From Daphnia carinata (taxonomy: Eukaryota > Arthropoda > Branchiopoda > Diplostraca > Daphniidae): 64,000 bases of DNA. The position numbers were made by a program, and so were the translations under genes. This document shows positions 11,901 through 24,155 of this stretch, one piece after another (the first letter of the stretch is position 1; every line of letters begins with the position of its first letter). The DNA is taken from assembly GCF_022539665.2 (NCBI RefSeq), contig NC_081331.1:13672638-13736637 (forward strand). Direction: 5' to 3'. The notes under the pieces are model-generated. The model was not told the DNA's origin. It did no database searches and saw only the letters and a list, made by a program, of their open reading frames with translations.

Positions 11901-13423
11901 AGGGAAGAAACGAAAAGATAAACGACCCAAACTGACATTGGATGGATGGACTGGTGGCATTGCTCTATGTACCCAGTTGCTTACGATGCGGATGAGTTCA
12001 CATCGTTACGCAAAAACGAGTTTCGAACCAAAGAAAAAGAGAGACTACTTGTCATTTTTCTTGAGACTTTCGGGAGTGTTAGTGGTACGAAATAAATCAG
12101 TCGTTGGGGAGGGGCAGAGGCAATTTAAATAAGTAGTTAGTTACGTTAGCAGTAGCTCATTTTTCAAAATAGCTTTTTTTTTTTTTTAGCTATTTTTGTT
12201 TGTTTTTTGGGGATTTGTGTGTCCTTGTTTTTGCGCAGTCTCCTTTGCATTTGTTTGTTGTCATCGCCGACTTGACGCTCCTTTAGCTGCGGCCAAGATT
12301 GAATAAAGCGCTTCACAGCTGTGCCCAGCCGTGCCCGTCTTTTTACGAAAAACTAATTGAAAACAAAAAAAAAAAAAATATAAAAAAAAAGGCGATTTTG
12401 TTTTTTTATTAAAGAAAAAGGAGAACAGACTGTAAACGACCGGATGACGCCATCACTGTCATAAGAGTTTTCTGCGCCGGTCGAAATAGCAGAAGAGAAA
12501 CTATCTACAGGCCAGCAGCGTATAAATAAAGACATCCTCTGCTACTCTTCTTTTTTTTTTTTTAAATTTCTCCAGAAAAAGAACGAAAATATCCTTTTCT
12601 TTATGTTTTTTTCTTTTCCCCTTTTTACCCGCATAACGGCGCGCGATTCTCGTTTTTATTTTCACCTATTTTTGGGTTAAGAGGCTTGACTAACCGCTAC
12701 TAGTAGCGCCGTGTCAAACAATCACTTTGGTAACGAACTACTCCCCTTTATTTTTCTCCTCCTTTCGCCGATGTTTAATAGTTGTTATTAACTTTTGAAA
12801 TCGTCTTCAATAAAACAAAGAACGTTTTCCTCCTTCAACTAAACGAAACGGACGACAGCCGCAATTTTTGGGGAGGATCTTTTTATTTTTAAATCTTATG
12901 GAATTGTTATTGTCCTAGTAATTTCTGCATAATAGTACGAATTTCAAAAAAAAAATTATGATAATAACATCGTGTTCTTATTTATTTTACACACAGGACT
13001 GCAACATGCAATTCCAGGGCGGATCATTCTTCGTTCACGAGGGGATGCCCTACTGTGAGATCCATTACCACGCCAAGAGGGGATCGCTCTGCGCCGGATG
13101 CCACAAGCCGATTACCGGTACGTTTCTCTAATACGATTATTTAAACACCACAAAGTGAAAATAACCAACAACCGTTTAACCTCATTTTCGTAGAATATCG
13201 CATATATTGCAAATGAATTTTTGATTGTTATTGTTCTTTGTTTTCGTTTCTGTTAACAATGAAACGAAAAAAATTAGGTCGTTGCATCACTGCGATGTTC
13301 AAAAAGTTTCACCCAGAACACTTTGTCTGCTCTTATTGCCTGAAACAGCTGAAGAAGGGCACATTTAAAGAGCAAGGAGACAAGCCTTACTGCCACGGAT
13401 GTTTCGAACGCCTTTTCGGATGA
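2989..13423 (+). CDS. PXN: Paxillin (LD motifs plus four LIM domains)
   Basis: Exons: 2989-3016, 5947-6089, 7923-8149, 8678-8765, 9962-10102, 10228-10305, 10436-10609, 10996-11226, 12997-13117, 13278-13423; 458 aa, every junction in frame. Five LD motifs are visible: LD1 [11 protein letters not shown] (residues 7-17), LD2 [10 protein letters not shown] (82-91), LD3 [10 protein letters not shown] (near 120), LD4 [14 protein letters not shown] (near 150), LD5 [17 protein letters not shown] (near 200). Four LIM domains follow with complete Cys/His zinc ligands, each with a W/F-H-P-x-x-F-x-C core; the last ends [10 protein letters not shown]. Family knowledge: paxillin is a scaffold at integrin adhesions. 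LD motifs bind FAK, vinculin and parvin/ILK; the LIM domains target the protein to adhesions. The length is slightly below the vertebrate 550-590 aa because the inter-LD linkers are short. Alternative first and last exons are listed separately. Confidence 0.95.
3017..5946. other. Paxillin intron 1 (2.9 kb), holds the alternative first exon
   Basis: Apart from the alternative first exon at 3451-3553 I see no coding exon. The stretch 3150-3260 is rich in GA/GAGA, which in arthropods often marks open promoter chromatin and fits a promoter for the alternative exon. A (CA) microsatellite lies at about 4806-4820. The long antisense frames over the GA-rich stretch are composition artefacts. Confidence 0.6.
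3451..3553 (+). other. PXN: Alternative first coding exon of paxillin
   Basis: It begins with its own ATG and encodes [20 protein letters not shown] and then [14 protein letters not shown]. It ends at a consensus donor (GAT|GTAAGT) in phase 1. Exon 2 (5947) starts in the matching phase, so splicing gives PAPG-Y-ALLADLQ in place of [11 protein letters not shown]. The exon lacks an upstream acceptor, so it is a first exon, probably from a second promoter in the GA-rich region just upstream. The resulting isoform would keep LD2-LD5 and the LIM domains, but LD1 would lose its leading Leu-Asp pair. Confidence 0.7.
11392..11502 (+). other. PXN: Alternative terminal coding exon of paxillin (three-LIM isoform)
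   Basis: Exon 8 ends in phase 0 after CFVCR, and this exon starts [18 protein letters not shown], followed by [18 protein letters not shown] and a stop. It supplies the second zinc-binding half of LIM3, in place of the exon at 12997 ([16 protein letters not shown]). The two are homologous and mutually exclusive: this one ends the protein at 406 aa with three LIM domains and an acidic tail. The acceptor is weak (GGAAAAAG). A poly(A) signal follows at 12302. Confidence 0.75.
11503..12307 (+). other. PXN: 3' UTR of the short paxillin isoform with poly(A) signal
   Basis: No gene is visible here. The stretch is A- and T-rich and ends with AATAAA at 12302-12307. That signal lies 690 bp upstream of the next paxillin exon, as expected if the short transcript is cleaved before exon 9b is reached. 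Confidence 0.55.
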
Positions 13424-14607
13424 AGAGCGGAAGACTAAAAATATGTTTTTATGATCATTGCAAAATCGAAAATGATCTTTCTTTCGTTCATTTTTTTTTT
13501 TTAACATCTTCATGATGAGGAGAGGAGGAAGTTGAAAACAAGAAGACGACGGACGCACGATTGCCAATAACACAAAATGATAACACAATCGAATTGAATC
13601 AGCTCCTTCCTATTAAAAGATAAAAGAAACAAAGCGCATCAAAACGACACGCAGAAAAATGAATTTCAATACTTAATTATTATCATCCATGCGATTTTTA
13701 TATTTTTCTTTTTCATTCGATATCCCAAAATGGACATTTTGGGCGAAAAGATTAATTTTCTAAAAGTCCTTTTCCATACGCACACAAAAATATCTTGTCT
13801 CTTCCTATCTGTTGCTCCAATGTTTTCCTTAGTTGTTATTGTACACCATGTGAGGATATGAGGGGGAAATGAATTCTTGAAAGCTGCCCCTCCCCTAACG
13901 CTTGATTCACCGCCAAGACACATCATTTTAAACGTTTCTAAAAGTCAATGGGGGATAATGTTATAATCGGAGGATTTCAAAAAAAAAAAATGCAATGCAG
14001 AAATTAGCGAACGAAAATGCAAACGGCGGTTGAAAGTGCGAAATAGACATTTATGTTAGGATCAAGAAATTAGTTTAAAGCTCTAAGAAATTGTTTCATG
14101 TTGTTTTTTTTTAACCTCCTCCTCTCCATAAACTTAACAACTGTATTAATTATAATTTCTTTTTTTTTTTTGGTTCAATTTGGTTCGTGAGTCTTCCTTC
14201 CGTTTTGTGTTTGTCCGTCGTCCAAAAAATGGAAAGCAAAACAATTTCGTGTACGTGTGTGTGTGTGTGTGTATAAACAAACAAAAAAAAATTGAATTGG
14301 AGTTCTGCTAACTTGACGTTCGGCTATAAAGTAGAAAGAAAATGAATTTAAAGTGGATGAAAACAATAAACAAAATGGAAGGACTTGAGATTTGAAATTC
14401 AAAAATGTGGTAGGCGAGTGTATTTAATTATGTATAAAAATGTACAAAACATTTAGGGAAGGAACATTTGCCGGGATATATCATAGAAGAAAAAAAAAAC
14501 ATTTTTTAACTTCTGACATGTTTGGTCACGTGTCAAAAAAATTTCAATTTGGTTGTTTTTCAAGTGACAAAAAATTTGTTTTAAAGCCATTAAAAAAAAA
14601 GTTGAAA
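13424..14607. other. Convergent 3' region between paxillin and TRAF
   Basis: This is the probable 3' UTR of long paxillin. It has an AATAAA at 14364-14369 and a (GT) microsatellite near 14253-14271. The TRAF stop codon lies at 14608-14610 on the other strand, so the two genes run tail to tail. I see no other gene. Confidence 0.5.
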
Positions 14608-17600
14608 CTAGACGGCCATGTTTTTAGCGGGGTCGACGCGGACTTTGAGAAAGAGGACGTCGTCCTTGACAAAGTGACGTTTCTTGAGCATGTCGTGCGA
14701 GACGAAGCGCGGGAATCCGAAACCGAGAGCGTCGGGCTCGCGCGACGGCCGTTGAAAGTTCTCCCACGTCGGATCCGGAATGAAACTCTCGACGATGTTA
14801 CAGGCCTATAACATGCAATAAATACGGATGAGTTAAAGCAATCTTTTTTTTTTTCATCACGAAAAAAAAAGGAATGAACTGGTGGACGGAAGTGAAAGGG
14901 ATCACGCACCTTGTCGGGATTGGCAGCCTGGTCGTAGAGCGTGAAGGAAACGGTGTGAGAGAAAGGCCACTTGAGGAGAGCGTCGTATTCGCCGGGCAAG
15001 ATTTTGATGTAAATGGAGACGTAAGCACCTTCGCCGGATCCGTTCCCGTTTAAAAACAGCGATGCCTATTGTGAATAATACATTGCGATTATTCAAACAT
15101 TTCTTTAATTGAAATTTCATCGATGCATACCTGCAACTTGTATCCGTACTGGCTGGTGTAGAACGGGGCCGAGATGAGCTCGAAACCTTCTTTGATGCGC
15201 GCTTCGGCGATTTTCGTGGCCACGTCGTTGATGCGCCAGAGAAAAGTGCCCGAATAGTTGAGGGAAACGCGCGAGACGGTGGAGCGAAGAGCCGAGAGCT
15301 GCTGTTGCTGCCGGCTGGCCAGTCCGCACATGAGCAGCAAATGCTGTTTCATGCCCTCCTCCTGGTGTTTGTCCAGCGAAAATCGCGGACCCTGAAGGAT
15401 ATACCATTATCAAATAAATCATTCAATTAGACACACTCTCTCTCTCTCTTTGTTTAGTCTTTTCTCGGTCAGCGCCTATAATAGTTTCCCTTTATTTATT
15501 TGTTTTTTATTACTACACACAGAAGTTCAGTGACACGGCTTTCACCGGGATCCACGTAACGTCCGACTAACTCGAAACAATTTTTGTTTTCCATCGACCT
15601 TTTTTTTTGAAATGATCGCATTCTCGAAATAGTTTGTGCTTTCCAATTCTACTACATCATTTTTCTTTTTGTAGGTTAATAATCTAACGGTATTAAAGAG
15701 GAAAAAGAAAACATTAAATTTTTTTTTACCTTGAATCGACATCCGGCCTCTTTGAAGGGACAAGAGACCATGAGAGCCGGGCAGTTGTCTTTCAAATGCG
15801 ATTCCAGCTCTTCGCGGACGACTTTGGGCGAGTCGCACTGGTTGGGGCAGGCGATCGGGTAGCGGCCGCATTTGGCGTGATGCGCTGCCAGCGTCTCGAA
15901 ACTGAAATCCTTGGCGCAGTAGCGACAGGCCATCAGCCGCTTCCCGCACTCGATCGCCTTGTGTTGCATCAGCTGTTTGCGGCTCACCTTTTGCCCGCAC
16001 TTGTTGTCGCAGTACACCGGCTCCAGCGTGCAAGTCCCGACGTGGCTCTGATTACGATCAAAAGGAAAAGCAAAAAAAAAAAAAAAATGAATAAATAATT
16101 AAGAGATAAGGAAATGAATAATTGAATGTTTTTCTTTGTTGTTTGAAGGGGGAAAGAGAAGAAACAATAGTTTTTTGTCATCTCTATATTATACTATAGT
16201 ACGGTATAATAACGCACAGGTTGACATTTCCGGCCGGATCCGCACGATAAAATCTTCTCTCCCCCCCCCCCACCTTTTTTTCAGTGTAGTTTTCCTTCTT
16301 CTTCTATTTTTTTTTTGGGGGGGGAGAGTCCTTCAAACTTTTTATTTTTACTCCGCTTTCCCATCCGGCAGAAATATTACAATAGCCCTAGCCATCTAAC
16401 TCGTATATGCTACAGGTACACAAGCCCCACCCGGCCTCACATCCGCTTTTGTTAATAAGGCTCACTTTTTTTTCCCCTTTTGTTTCTACACACACTGTCG
16501 GTAATTTCCATAAAAAACGCATAAATATTAAAACAGGGATCTGAATATTTTTCGTTTGTTGTGGCCGCTTCGTGAATACAAAATGAAAAACCCAAACTTC
16601 ACTTGAATGTCTTGACACAATTTGAAAAACGTTTACCAGATCCGAGTGCGACTTGCTACGATTGGTGACTATTTGACCCTGAGGATGACGCAGATGATGG
16701 AAGTTTGAGTGGTCGTGACCGCCAATTGAGAGCGGAGGCGGATGGTGTCGATTACCGGTGCCACGACCCGGAGACGGATGTAAAGCTCTCGGTGGTTTCG
16801 TCGGTCCCGGGTTGGCACCGCCAACGTTCGTCAAAAGACTGGCGAACGGATCGGACGATTCGAACGAGCTGACACTACCGTAACTTTTCAAACTGCTGTT
16901 CATCGATGGCGGAGTGACACTGACGCTGTTCTGACGCAAACGGAACGGCTGATAGACGGACAGCGAAGACTGTTGCTGTTTCATCTTGTTCGTCCTCTGT
17001 TGTTGGCCGTTTTCGTAATCCAAAGACGACCACGACGTCACAATCGGGGCCATTTTTTCTTTCTTTGTATTTGAAAATTCAAAGAAGATTTTGTTTTTCT
17101 AATGGGTTTGTAACACGATCTTATCGAAGGGGTCCGCGCTTCTATTGGTTTTATAAACAAGGAATATAACAACACAACCGCTCGGCTGAGCGGTCCGCTA
17201 CAGACTAAAGGGGCTTAGTCACTTTCCGCTTGGTCTAGCAACCAACTCTCTCACGCACTTGTGCCACAGCGGTGGATATTTCTACTGGAGAAGAGGAGGA
17301 AAAAAAAAATACTGTTTTCTCTTATTGGTTTTTTTTTTGTGTGTGTGTTGTATTCACTGGGGTTGATGCTCATCCGGCCCGTCTGTTGTTGAGACTCGGT
17401 AACCACTCCCTCGGTGGAAGGGAAAAAAAACCTTTTGACCCCTGTCTTTTTCGAATGTGTGTGAACGCGTGACTTTTTTTCTTAGGAGGGATCTACATAA
17501 GGGCCATAGTATCATCATCATCAACACTTTTCTTCTTGTTTTTCTTGTACAAAAGAAGAAGAAGAAAAAAAAAAGAGTCTCACGCTCTTGAACGACGTCA

Positions 17601-20600
17601 AAGACACTGCGGCGATAATCCACAAGTGTTTCCCCTTTCCAACGAAAGGTCAACTCGGTTCAACTTCTACGTATATTTCTTTTTTTTTTTTTTAAGACTT
17701 GGCTGCAAGAGAGAATCGAAATTTTTTGGCTCATGGATTCAGAGCACGCGATTAAAAATCACGTAGAGCGGCTATGAATATTTGGAAGAAAAAAATGGCG
17801 TCCAATATGTTGAGCAATATAGCGTCGGTTGGTGGCATCTCACCTCAATCATCCACTCCCTTTCTTCCCCCCACACGTGAGATAGTCCTTGACTCTCCCG
17901 ACCAAAATGAGTTAAAATAAAAGTGAACGCGCGTCCAGTTCCCACGACTTTTCCAACCGACGCGCACCTAACCAACAAATTCATATTTTTTTTTTTCCTT
18001 CTAGAAATATATTTACCTTATCTCACCCTGTGCATTTTTTTTTACTTTCGGGCCTTAACGTATAAAAAAAAAAAATAGATGTATGTACTAGAAGGACTTT
18101 CAGTTCTTCCGGTGATTAAGCTCTATATACTCAGGGCCCCTATAGCGAGGACCCCAGTCGGTACCGGGGACAAGTTACAACGTAGATGTTGTACCTTAAT
18201 TACATAGTAATGCCCTTCGGATATGGCCGTTACGACCCTGTGTCGCTCAAAAGTCCTCTCTCTTTTTTAATCAACCACGCGCTCCATTTTCTCTGATATG
18301 TCCCCCCCCCCTCCATTTTTTTTTGAACGCAATGATTCCGCCTGTCAGTGTCACCGATGTCCTTGATCGTATAGCCATTAGCCAATCGTTCCCAATAGAT
18401 ATTCACGCACACGCTTGGATAAAAGCTTTGGGTTATGTGACGCAAAATGAAACGTAAACTGAAAAAGGAATGTTCCAATAGAAAGAAATTCAAACGATTC
18501 TCTTTGTTCTTTTGTTTTTACGTTGCAAGTATGGTCGCTTGATTTTGATCTATTCGATACGGTAATAACGATATGTTTGGCGGTAGAAAAAGAAAAGGCC
18601 TAGAGGCGATGACAATTGGATGAAGAAAAACTTACGTCGTACTGGAGACCGGTAAATTCCACCTGGCAGTAATCGCAAGTCTGGCGCCGGTTGGGGCAGA
18701 AATTGCGGCCGTGGTCGTCGTGGGCCAATCGCGAGACTTGTTGGCCGCACTGCATTCGGCACGGGATCGCGTCCAGCGAGCATGACAGCAAATGAGCCTA
18801 AAATGGATATGTGCATCGTTAAAACAAACGGCAATAGTTTTTGTTTTTTTTTCAGTTTGAAATATGTTTCAAAGAAAATATCATCGACTTTCCCAACCGC
18901 TGGACAACTGCAAAACTTTCCTAACGTGATATCCCATCGTTTGTTCCGCGTTTTCGAACGGTAATGAACCGCGGAAAAGTGATAGGGGGGAGGGGACGTA
19001 GTAATCGATTGTCTAAACTATCGATATTTTGCGGTTCAAAAAAAAAAATGTGAACGAATGTTTAACGAGTGACAGTTAAAGTTGCGAGAGTCAAACGTTA
19101 AGAAAAACCAAGTGGGGTCTCTTTTTTGAAACAAATTTAACCGACAACCGGGGCCCCATCCATCATCCGCAAGTCAATTCCGGTAGGGATGTTAATTCCG
19201 TCCCACACACACGTATCAACTACGAAACAAAATATGTCGTTCTTTTTCGAAAACCAATTCCAACGACTCAAAAGCTTACGACCATTAAGCGAAATGTAAA
19301 TTTTGAAAATTCCGCGATGATTCTAATCAGCCGGAGAACGCACGTTCGTATCGTTTTTAAAGGACCCGCATCATTCGTTCATAGGGGTTCCGTTTAGTTG
19401 TTTTATTTCATTCGAAAATTGAAGATTATGTTTTCTGTATGTATCCCTCCCCTATATATATATGGCCGATTATCTGATAACATTTCACGGTGTCTGCAGC
19501 CAGTCGTGCCCCTCCAGCGATTCCGACCGAAAATTCCGATACATCATCACAGCACGGGAGAGACGTCGAGTATTTTTTTTTTTTTTTTTTTTTTTAGAAA
19601 GGAAATACGTGACGTATTACATTACTTAAAAAAAAAAAACTGGTAAACAAGCCAAGCCCCTTGGCTGCGGATTGTATGTCATCATAGCGGATGGCCATAT
19701 CTTTCGATTTCTTTCTTTTGTTGTACAACTTACTTGTTTGTCCGGAATTGTTAGGGGCTGGCCAGCCGAAAAGTATCAGATGTTTTTACATCAACACACA
19801 AAAACATTTACGGCAAATGTTAGCGAAGACGGTAGGGTGTTAAAAAAAAACAATTGGTAATGGAATTTTTTTGTTTACCTTCAGCTTGCGCAATTCACCG
19901 TTCCATTCGCATCCTTCTTTGCGGTGGATACAATAGACGACGGAGCTAAAGATGGTCTTTTGCGACGACGATTCCGGATACACCTAAGATGAGTCACACG
20001 AAAGAAAAAAAAAATGTAAATTTTTAGTTTTTTAAGATGAAGGAAATGACGTCAATTTTCTTTTGAAAGTGACACGGCAAGATGAACGACCTCAAGGTGA
20101 AACGTTTGTATGGAAGAACTACAATCGCAAAGGAAGTTACGGTAGATGTAATTAAAGAGGAAAACATTTGTTACGCAATAGTGATCTAAATAGTATAGGT
20201 AATGTTTTTTAAAAAAAAGCGAGGGAATTAGAAAAGAATTGTATGTACAGAAGTGAGTTGGGTGGCGTCGTAGAAGGTCCATCGGGAGGATTTCCGTTGA
20301 TAGGAGGATGACGAAGAAGAAGTCGAGTGTCGAGCTGGTGGAGTGGGCGGAAGAACCGAAGGCGGCGGTGAAGACAATTCCGACCGCCAACCGCACTTTC
20401 TCACCATTTCTTTTTATTCTCTTTCTTGTTTTTCGTTAATTTCACGTTTAACAAAAAGATGACGACAAGCTTGATTCTTCTCCGTTCCCACTGAATTCAC
20501 CGCAATCACGACTCAAATCCTTTCTCTACTACAAGAACAACATCAAAATTTCGAAAAGTCCAATAGGAAAAACAACGAACTCGGACGAGATTCTCCCAAC

Positions 20601-23600
20601 GACTGGATGCTGTTCAACTCACTGGGGTTGTGTGATCTTGTTTGCCCTTTTCAAAACTTCAGTCTATTTCCATCATCTGCTGGCCTGATGATGGGCACAC
20701 CCCTCTTTTTTGCGCCCTCTTCACATGTGTGCAACTGGTCGCTCAACCCCCCGCACAGTTCCTCTCTTCGGAAAAGAAAAAAGTTATAGGAACATGTACG
20801 TGTATCACGTAGACACACCTCCCCTAATGCAGAAGAGGGGGGATGATGTTTTGATGTGCTGCGCGGCTGTTGCTATAGCGCTCCTGCAGATGTTGAGCGC
20901 CTCAACAGAAAAAAAAATAGGATATATGAGGATTGTTAAGAGACTACCAGCATATGTACACATGGTTCCCTGCTGCAATGAACTCCGCCGTATAGCGTGT
21001 CTTTTATTTACATCCCTCTCTCTTTTATATTCTCTAACCATTGGGGAACACACGCACAAAAAGGAGAGCGACTTCCTTCATGGAATACAGGGCTATTGTT
21101 CGACCCTAAAAGAGAGGGGGGGGGACGCATAGTGTCTCAATATCGGAAATAGGAAAATTGTGATAAGGACATGTGAAAATAGCCGGAGTAGAACTTTTTA
21201 TTTCAAATATAAAGAGATAAAAGAAAAAAAAAAGGGTTGGGACTTGTCTTGTTAGTTTCGTTGTCGCAGAGATAAGAGAAAAAAAGATAGAATTTCAGTT
21301 CCATAATCTAATCAAAAAATACGCTGCTGCTTTTTTTCGAGTCTATTGAACTGTTCCAGATGAAAAGGTGCTAGGGGGTAGGAGGGCAAGTGGTTTCTTT
21401 AAAGGTCTTTTGTTTTCTTCGATAGGGTGAAGGTGAGTTTAAAAAACTGCTGGTTTAAATAACGCTGACCATATGCTTATTTTGGAAAATAAGAAAATCC
21501 TGGACAAGAAAAGTGTGCGGTGTTAAAAGAAAAAGAAAAGAAAAATATGAACTTTTATTTTTTCAGAGGGTCACGCGAGGCTGCACCCTCTCCCTGCTGC
21601 TAATAGTTCTACCACATGTGTTACACAGAGAAAGCCCGTGATGGGCCGGAAACAGTTTCCATCACATAGAAAAAAGGAAAGAGAGGGGGGAAACAGCTGT
21701 CTCTTCACCATTTCTTTCTTTCAACTTTCGATTATTGAAGGCTAGAACAAACTTGGCTATTTAACCAACGCATGTGGTTAAAAGTTTTGAGTCGTTCAAG
21801 TCTAATTAAAACAGACATCACAACACGGTGCTTACCTTGCTAAACTCCATCGAATTGCTGGTCTCGTCGTCATCCGAACACGTCAAGATACTGTCACTGC
21901 AAATTTCGAAGAAAAAAAAAAATACAATTTTTAAAAGAAATTCACCGTTTCCATTTGTTTCACAAGTGATTTCGAAACTCTGCGACGCTTATCTGACTTT
22001 AATTGCACGTTATCACAGACCTGGAGAGATTGTAAACTAAAGCGGTGGGCGTTAGCGAATCGACGGATTTCCACCGAGCCAAACAAAATTGCGACAAGAC
22101 ACTCATCGTCGAAGAATGTTCCTTTAAACTGTTGCCACTTTTTTTCTTGCGAGATTTTTCAATGAAACAAACAAGGACGACAAGCGAAAAGAAAAAGACG
22201 TCAGCCTTCCGCCACGGGTCGGAGAGGAATACAAATGTGGTGCGCGTTCTGCTCAGCACTTTTTTCGGGAAATAAAAAAAAAAAAAAAAGAAGAGGAACT
22301 TTTTTGGGGGGGGGGGGGGGGGGGGGGGGAACGAGGGGTTGGAGCAGAACAACAAAAAGGAAACTAAATACTAAACTAATAGAGGTACAACCAGTAGTCG
22401 TGGGTATGGCCGTTCGTTGTTTCTCGCCATAGACGATAGGAAGCGACGACTATTACAATACACACGCGACCACCCGTAGCTCACGCCCATTGGCCGCAGC
22501 CACAAAAAAACAAAAATCCCCCTGCGGAGGGAACGGATGGATTTTTTTTTTTTTTTAAGTACCGCGTTCGGGAAAAAAAAACACAACAAAACTGAAGAAA
22601 GGTAGAATGAAAAAAAAAAATCCATGTGAGGCCGAGCCCTTTATTGAAAGACATTCAAAGGCTATAAAAAAAAGAAGAAGCTGCTACCATAGGAGAGTGG
22701 ACTATAAATAGTTGAATATTCATACATCTTCTACCACCTCTTTTTTTATAATTCGGGGTGTATGGTCTTCTCTAGTTTATATAGCCTTGTATAATTTCTC
22801 GTTGGGCTTTTTCAGTCTTAAGGAGCTGGGAATAGTTTCTTCACGTATATGTAGGTCATTTCTGTCGAAAAAGGGCCGGACAGCAGCTCGTTTGCATATT
22901 ATATTTATGGTCAGTTGTAATTTATGTGGTGTATATGTGTGGATACACTAAATGGCCGGCCCTAATTGGGTTGTCTTATCACGGTGAGAAAAACGAAAAG
23001 AAAGTTATGAAAAATTTTCAAACAAGATGACGCGAAACAAACTGAGCTGAACGCACGTCCTTGTCCCGGAAAAAAACTATCCGCTTCTTTTTTTTTTTTA
23101 TCGTTGTCATCATTTTTTTTTACAAATATTTTTTAGCAAACATGGCTAATCTTTAAACGTGCCCTTTTCTAACTCCACCCTGAAAAATTTACATATTGCA
23201 CCAGTCACATGGCATATTAGCACCCTCTTCGTGAGTTGCCCCTTTTTGTCTGTGTATGACACAATAGAGGGAGGAGTGGCGGATGCACTCCTCTCCACTT
23301 CCGTTGTTTGGAAACAAAAACTTCAGCAAAAAAAATAAGAAAAAAAACCCAAGAAAATTCAGAGTGAAGACGAGGCCAAGGCGATCGTTTTCTTCGAGGA
23401 GAACAACTCGATGCGGTGTTACAAGGAAAGGCTGTACACACTCGAACAGTTTCAAGGTTTCACTGGGTTTTGACTTTTTTTTTTTTTTCTAGTGTATCTC
23501 CGTCTATAAAGCAGTTTAAGAACAGTAGCTAAATAGATGACTGCATAATAAAGAGACCTCGAAAGCGGATATCACGCCCACTCGTTCAGCTTGTGAAAAT

Positions 23601-24155
23601 CTATGGCTTTTTCTTTACAATTTCAATCAGTAAATAGAAAAAAGAAAATAACAAATGACTGTTACCCCAAAAATTAATTTGAAAAAAAAGTGACAGTGGT
23701 TCCTTGTTTTTTTTCACTAACAAAAGGAAGCCGACTTTGGATTAATGCATATGTAATGCGACACTCGAACAACAACAAGAAAAACACCTACAATATCTCT
23801 TGTTTTAAAAGTATTAAATAATCACGAATGCATGTAACAATTCAGAGTGAAATGACGAATGCAAAATAAAAAAAAAAAAGAACGAAGCCATCTCTTGTTT
23901 CTTTGAACTAGAAATGCCACCCCAAACGAGGGTGACAGCCTTCTTCTCTTATTACCGCATCCATGACGCTCGGGTTTTGTTTTTTTTTCGGCTACAACCC
24001 GTCACAAACATAACGAGTCACGACGTGCCACGACAAAACGAATGAGCGCAACCGTTGAGCGAAATGTTGTAACAAAGAATTTGGACTTACTCTTTGACAT
24101 TGGCATACAGAGGAATGGAACAATCGTGATGATGAAGATCCCGGAGCAACGACAT
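14608..24155 (-). CDS. TRAF4-like TNF-receptor-associated factor (zinc fingers plus MATH, no RING)
   Basis: Longest-span form: exons 24155-24091, 21896-21836, 19983-19879, 18797-18636, 16047-15730, 15391-15131, 15065-14910, 14805-14608; 441 aa, all junctions in frame. It starts MSLLRDLHHHDCSIPLYANV. TRAF-type Cys/His zinc fingers fill about residues 60-250. A short coiled-coil (SRQQQQLSALRSTVSRV) precedes a MATH/TRAF-C domain from about residue 285: GTFLWRI, PFYTSQYGYKLQ, FLNGNGSGEGAYVSIYIK, LLKWPF, PDPTWENFQRPS, LGFGFPRFVSHD. These are TRAF4 hallmarks. No RING finger is encoded in any visible first exon, as in Drosophila Traf4. Family knowledge: these are cytoplasmic trimeric adaptors in JNK and morphogenetic signalling; without RING, direct ubiquitin-ligase activity is not expected. 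Two further first exons are listed separately. Confidence 0.92.
16637..17053 (-). other. Alternative first coding exon C of the TRAF gene
   Basis: Its own ATG at 17053 opens 139 codons (MAPIVTSWSSLDYENGQQQR onward) and ends at a GTAAAC donor in phase 0. It joins in frame to the zinc-finger exon that starts at 16047 (SHVGTCTLEP), giving 449 aa. The segment is rich in Ser, Pro, Gln and Gly and looks disordered (SSFESSDPFASLLTNVGG, HPSPGRGTGNRHHPPPL). This form would lack the zinc-finger exons at 19983-19879 and 18797-18636. A promoter would have to lie just upstream, near 17.1-17.3 kb. Confidence 0.75.
20249..20407 (-). other. Alternative first coding exon B of the TRAF gene
   Basis: Its own ATG at 20407 opens 53 codons (MVRKCGWRSELSSPPPSVLP, a Ser run, then RWTFYDATQLTS) and ends at a GTACAT donor in phase 0. 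It joins in frame to the exon at 19983 (VYPESSSQKTIF), giving 452 aa. The segment is Pro/Ser-rich and probably disordered. No acceptor precedes the ATG, so it is a first exon. Confidence 0.65.
22306..22329 (+). repeat. Uninterrupted run of 24 G
   Basis: The run follows an A15-17 tract and lies in the first intron of the long TRAF form. On the transcribed-RNA strand of TRAF it is a C run; the plus strand could form a G-quadruplex. Runs this long are also typical places for assembly or polymerase length errors, so the exact count is uncertain. Confidence 0.8.

Noticed and set aside
21999-22355. Minus-strand frame with a poly-Pro/poly-Phe start
   Set aside because: The Pro and Phe runs are direct translations of the G24 and A15-17 tracts.
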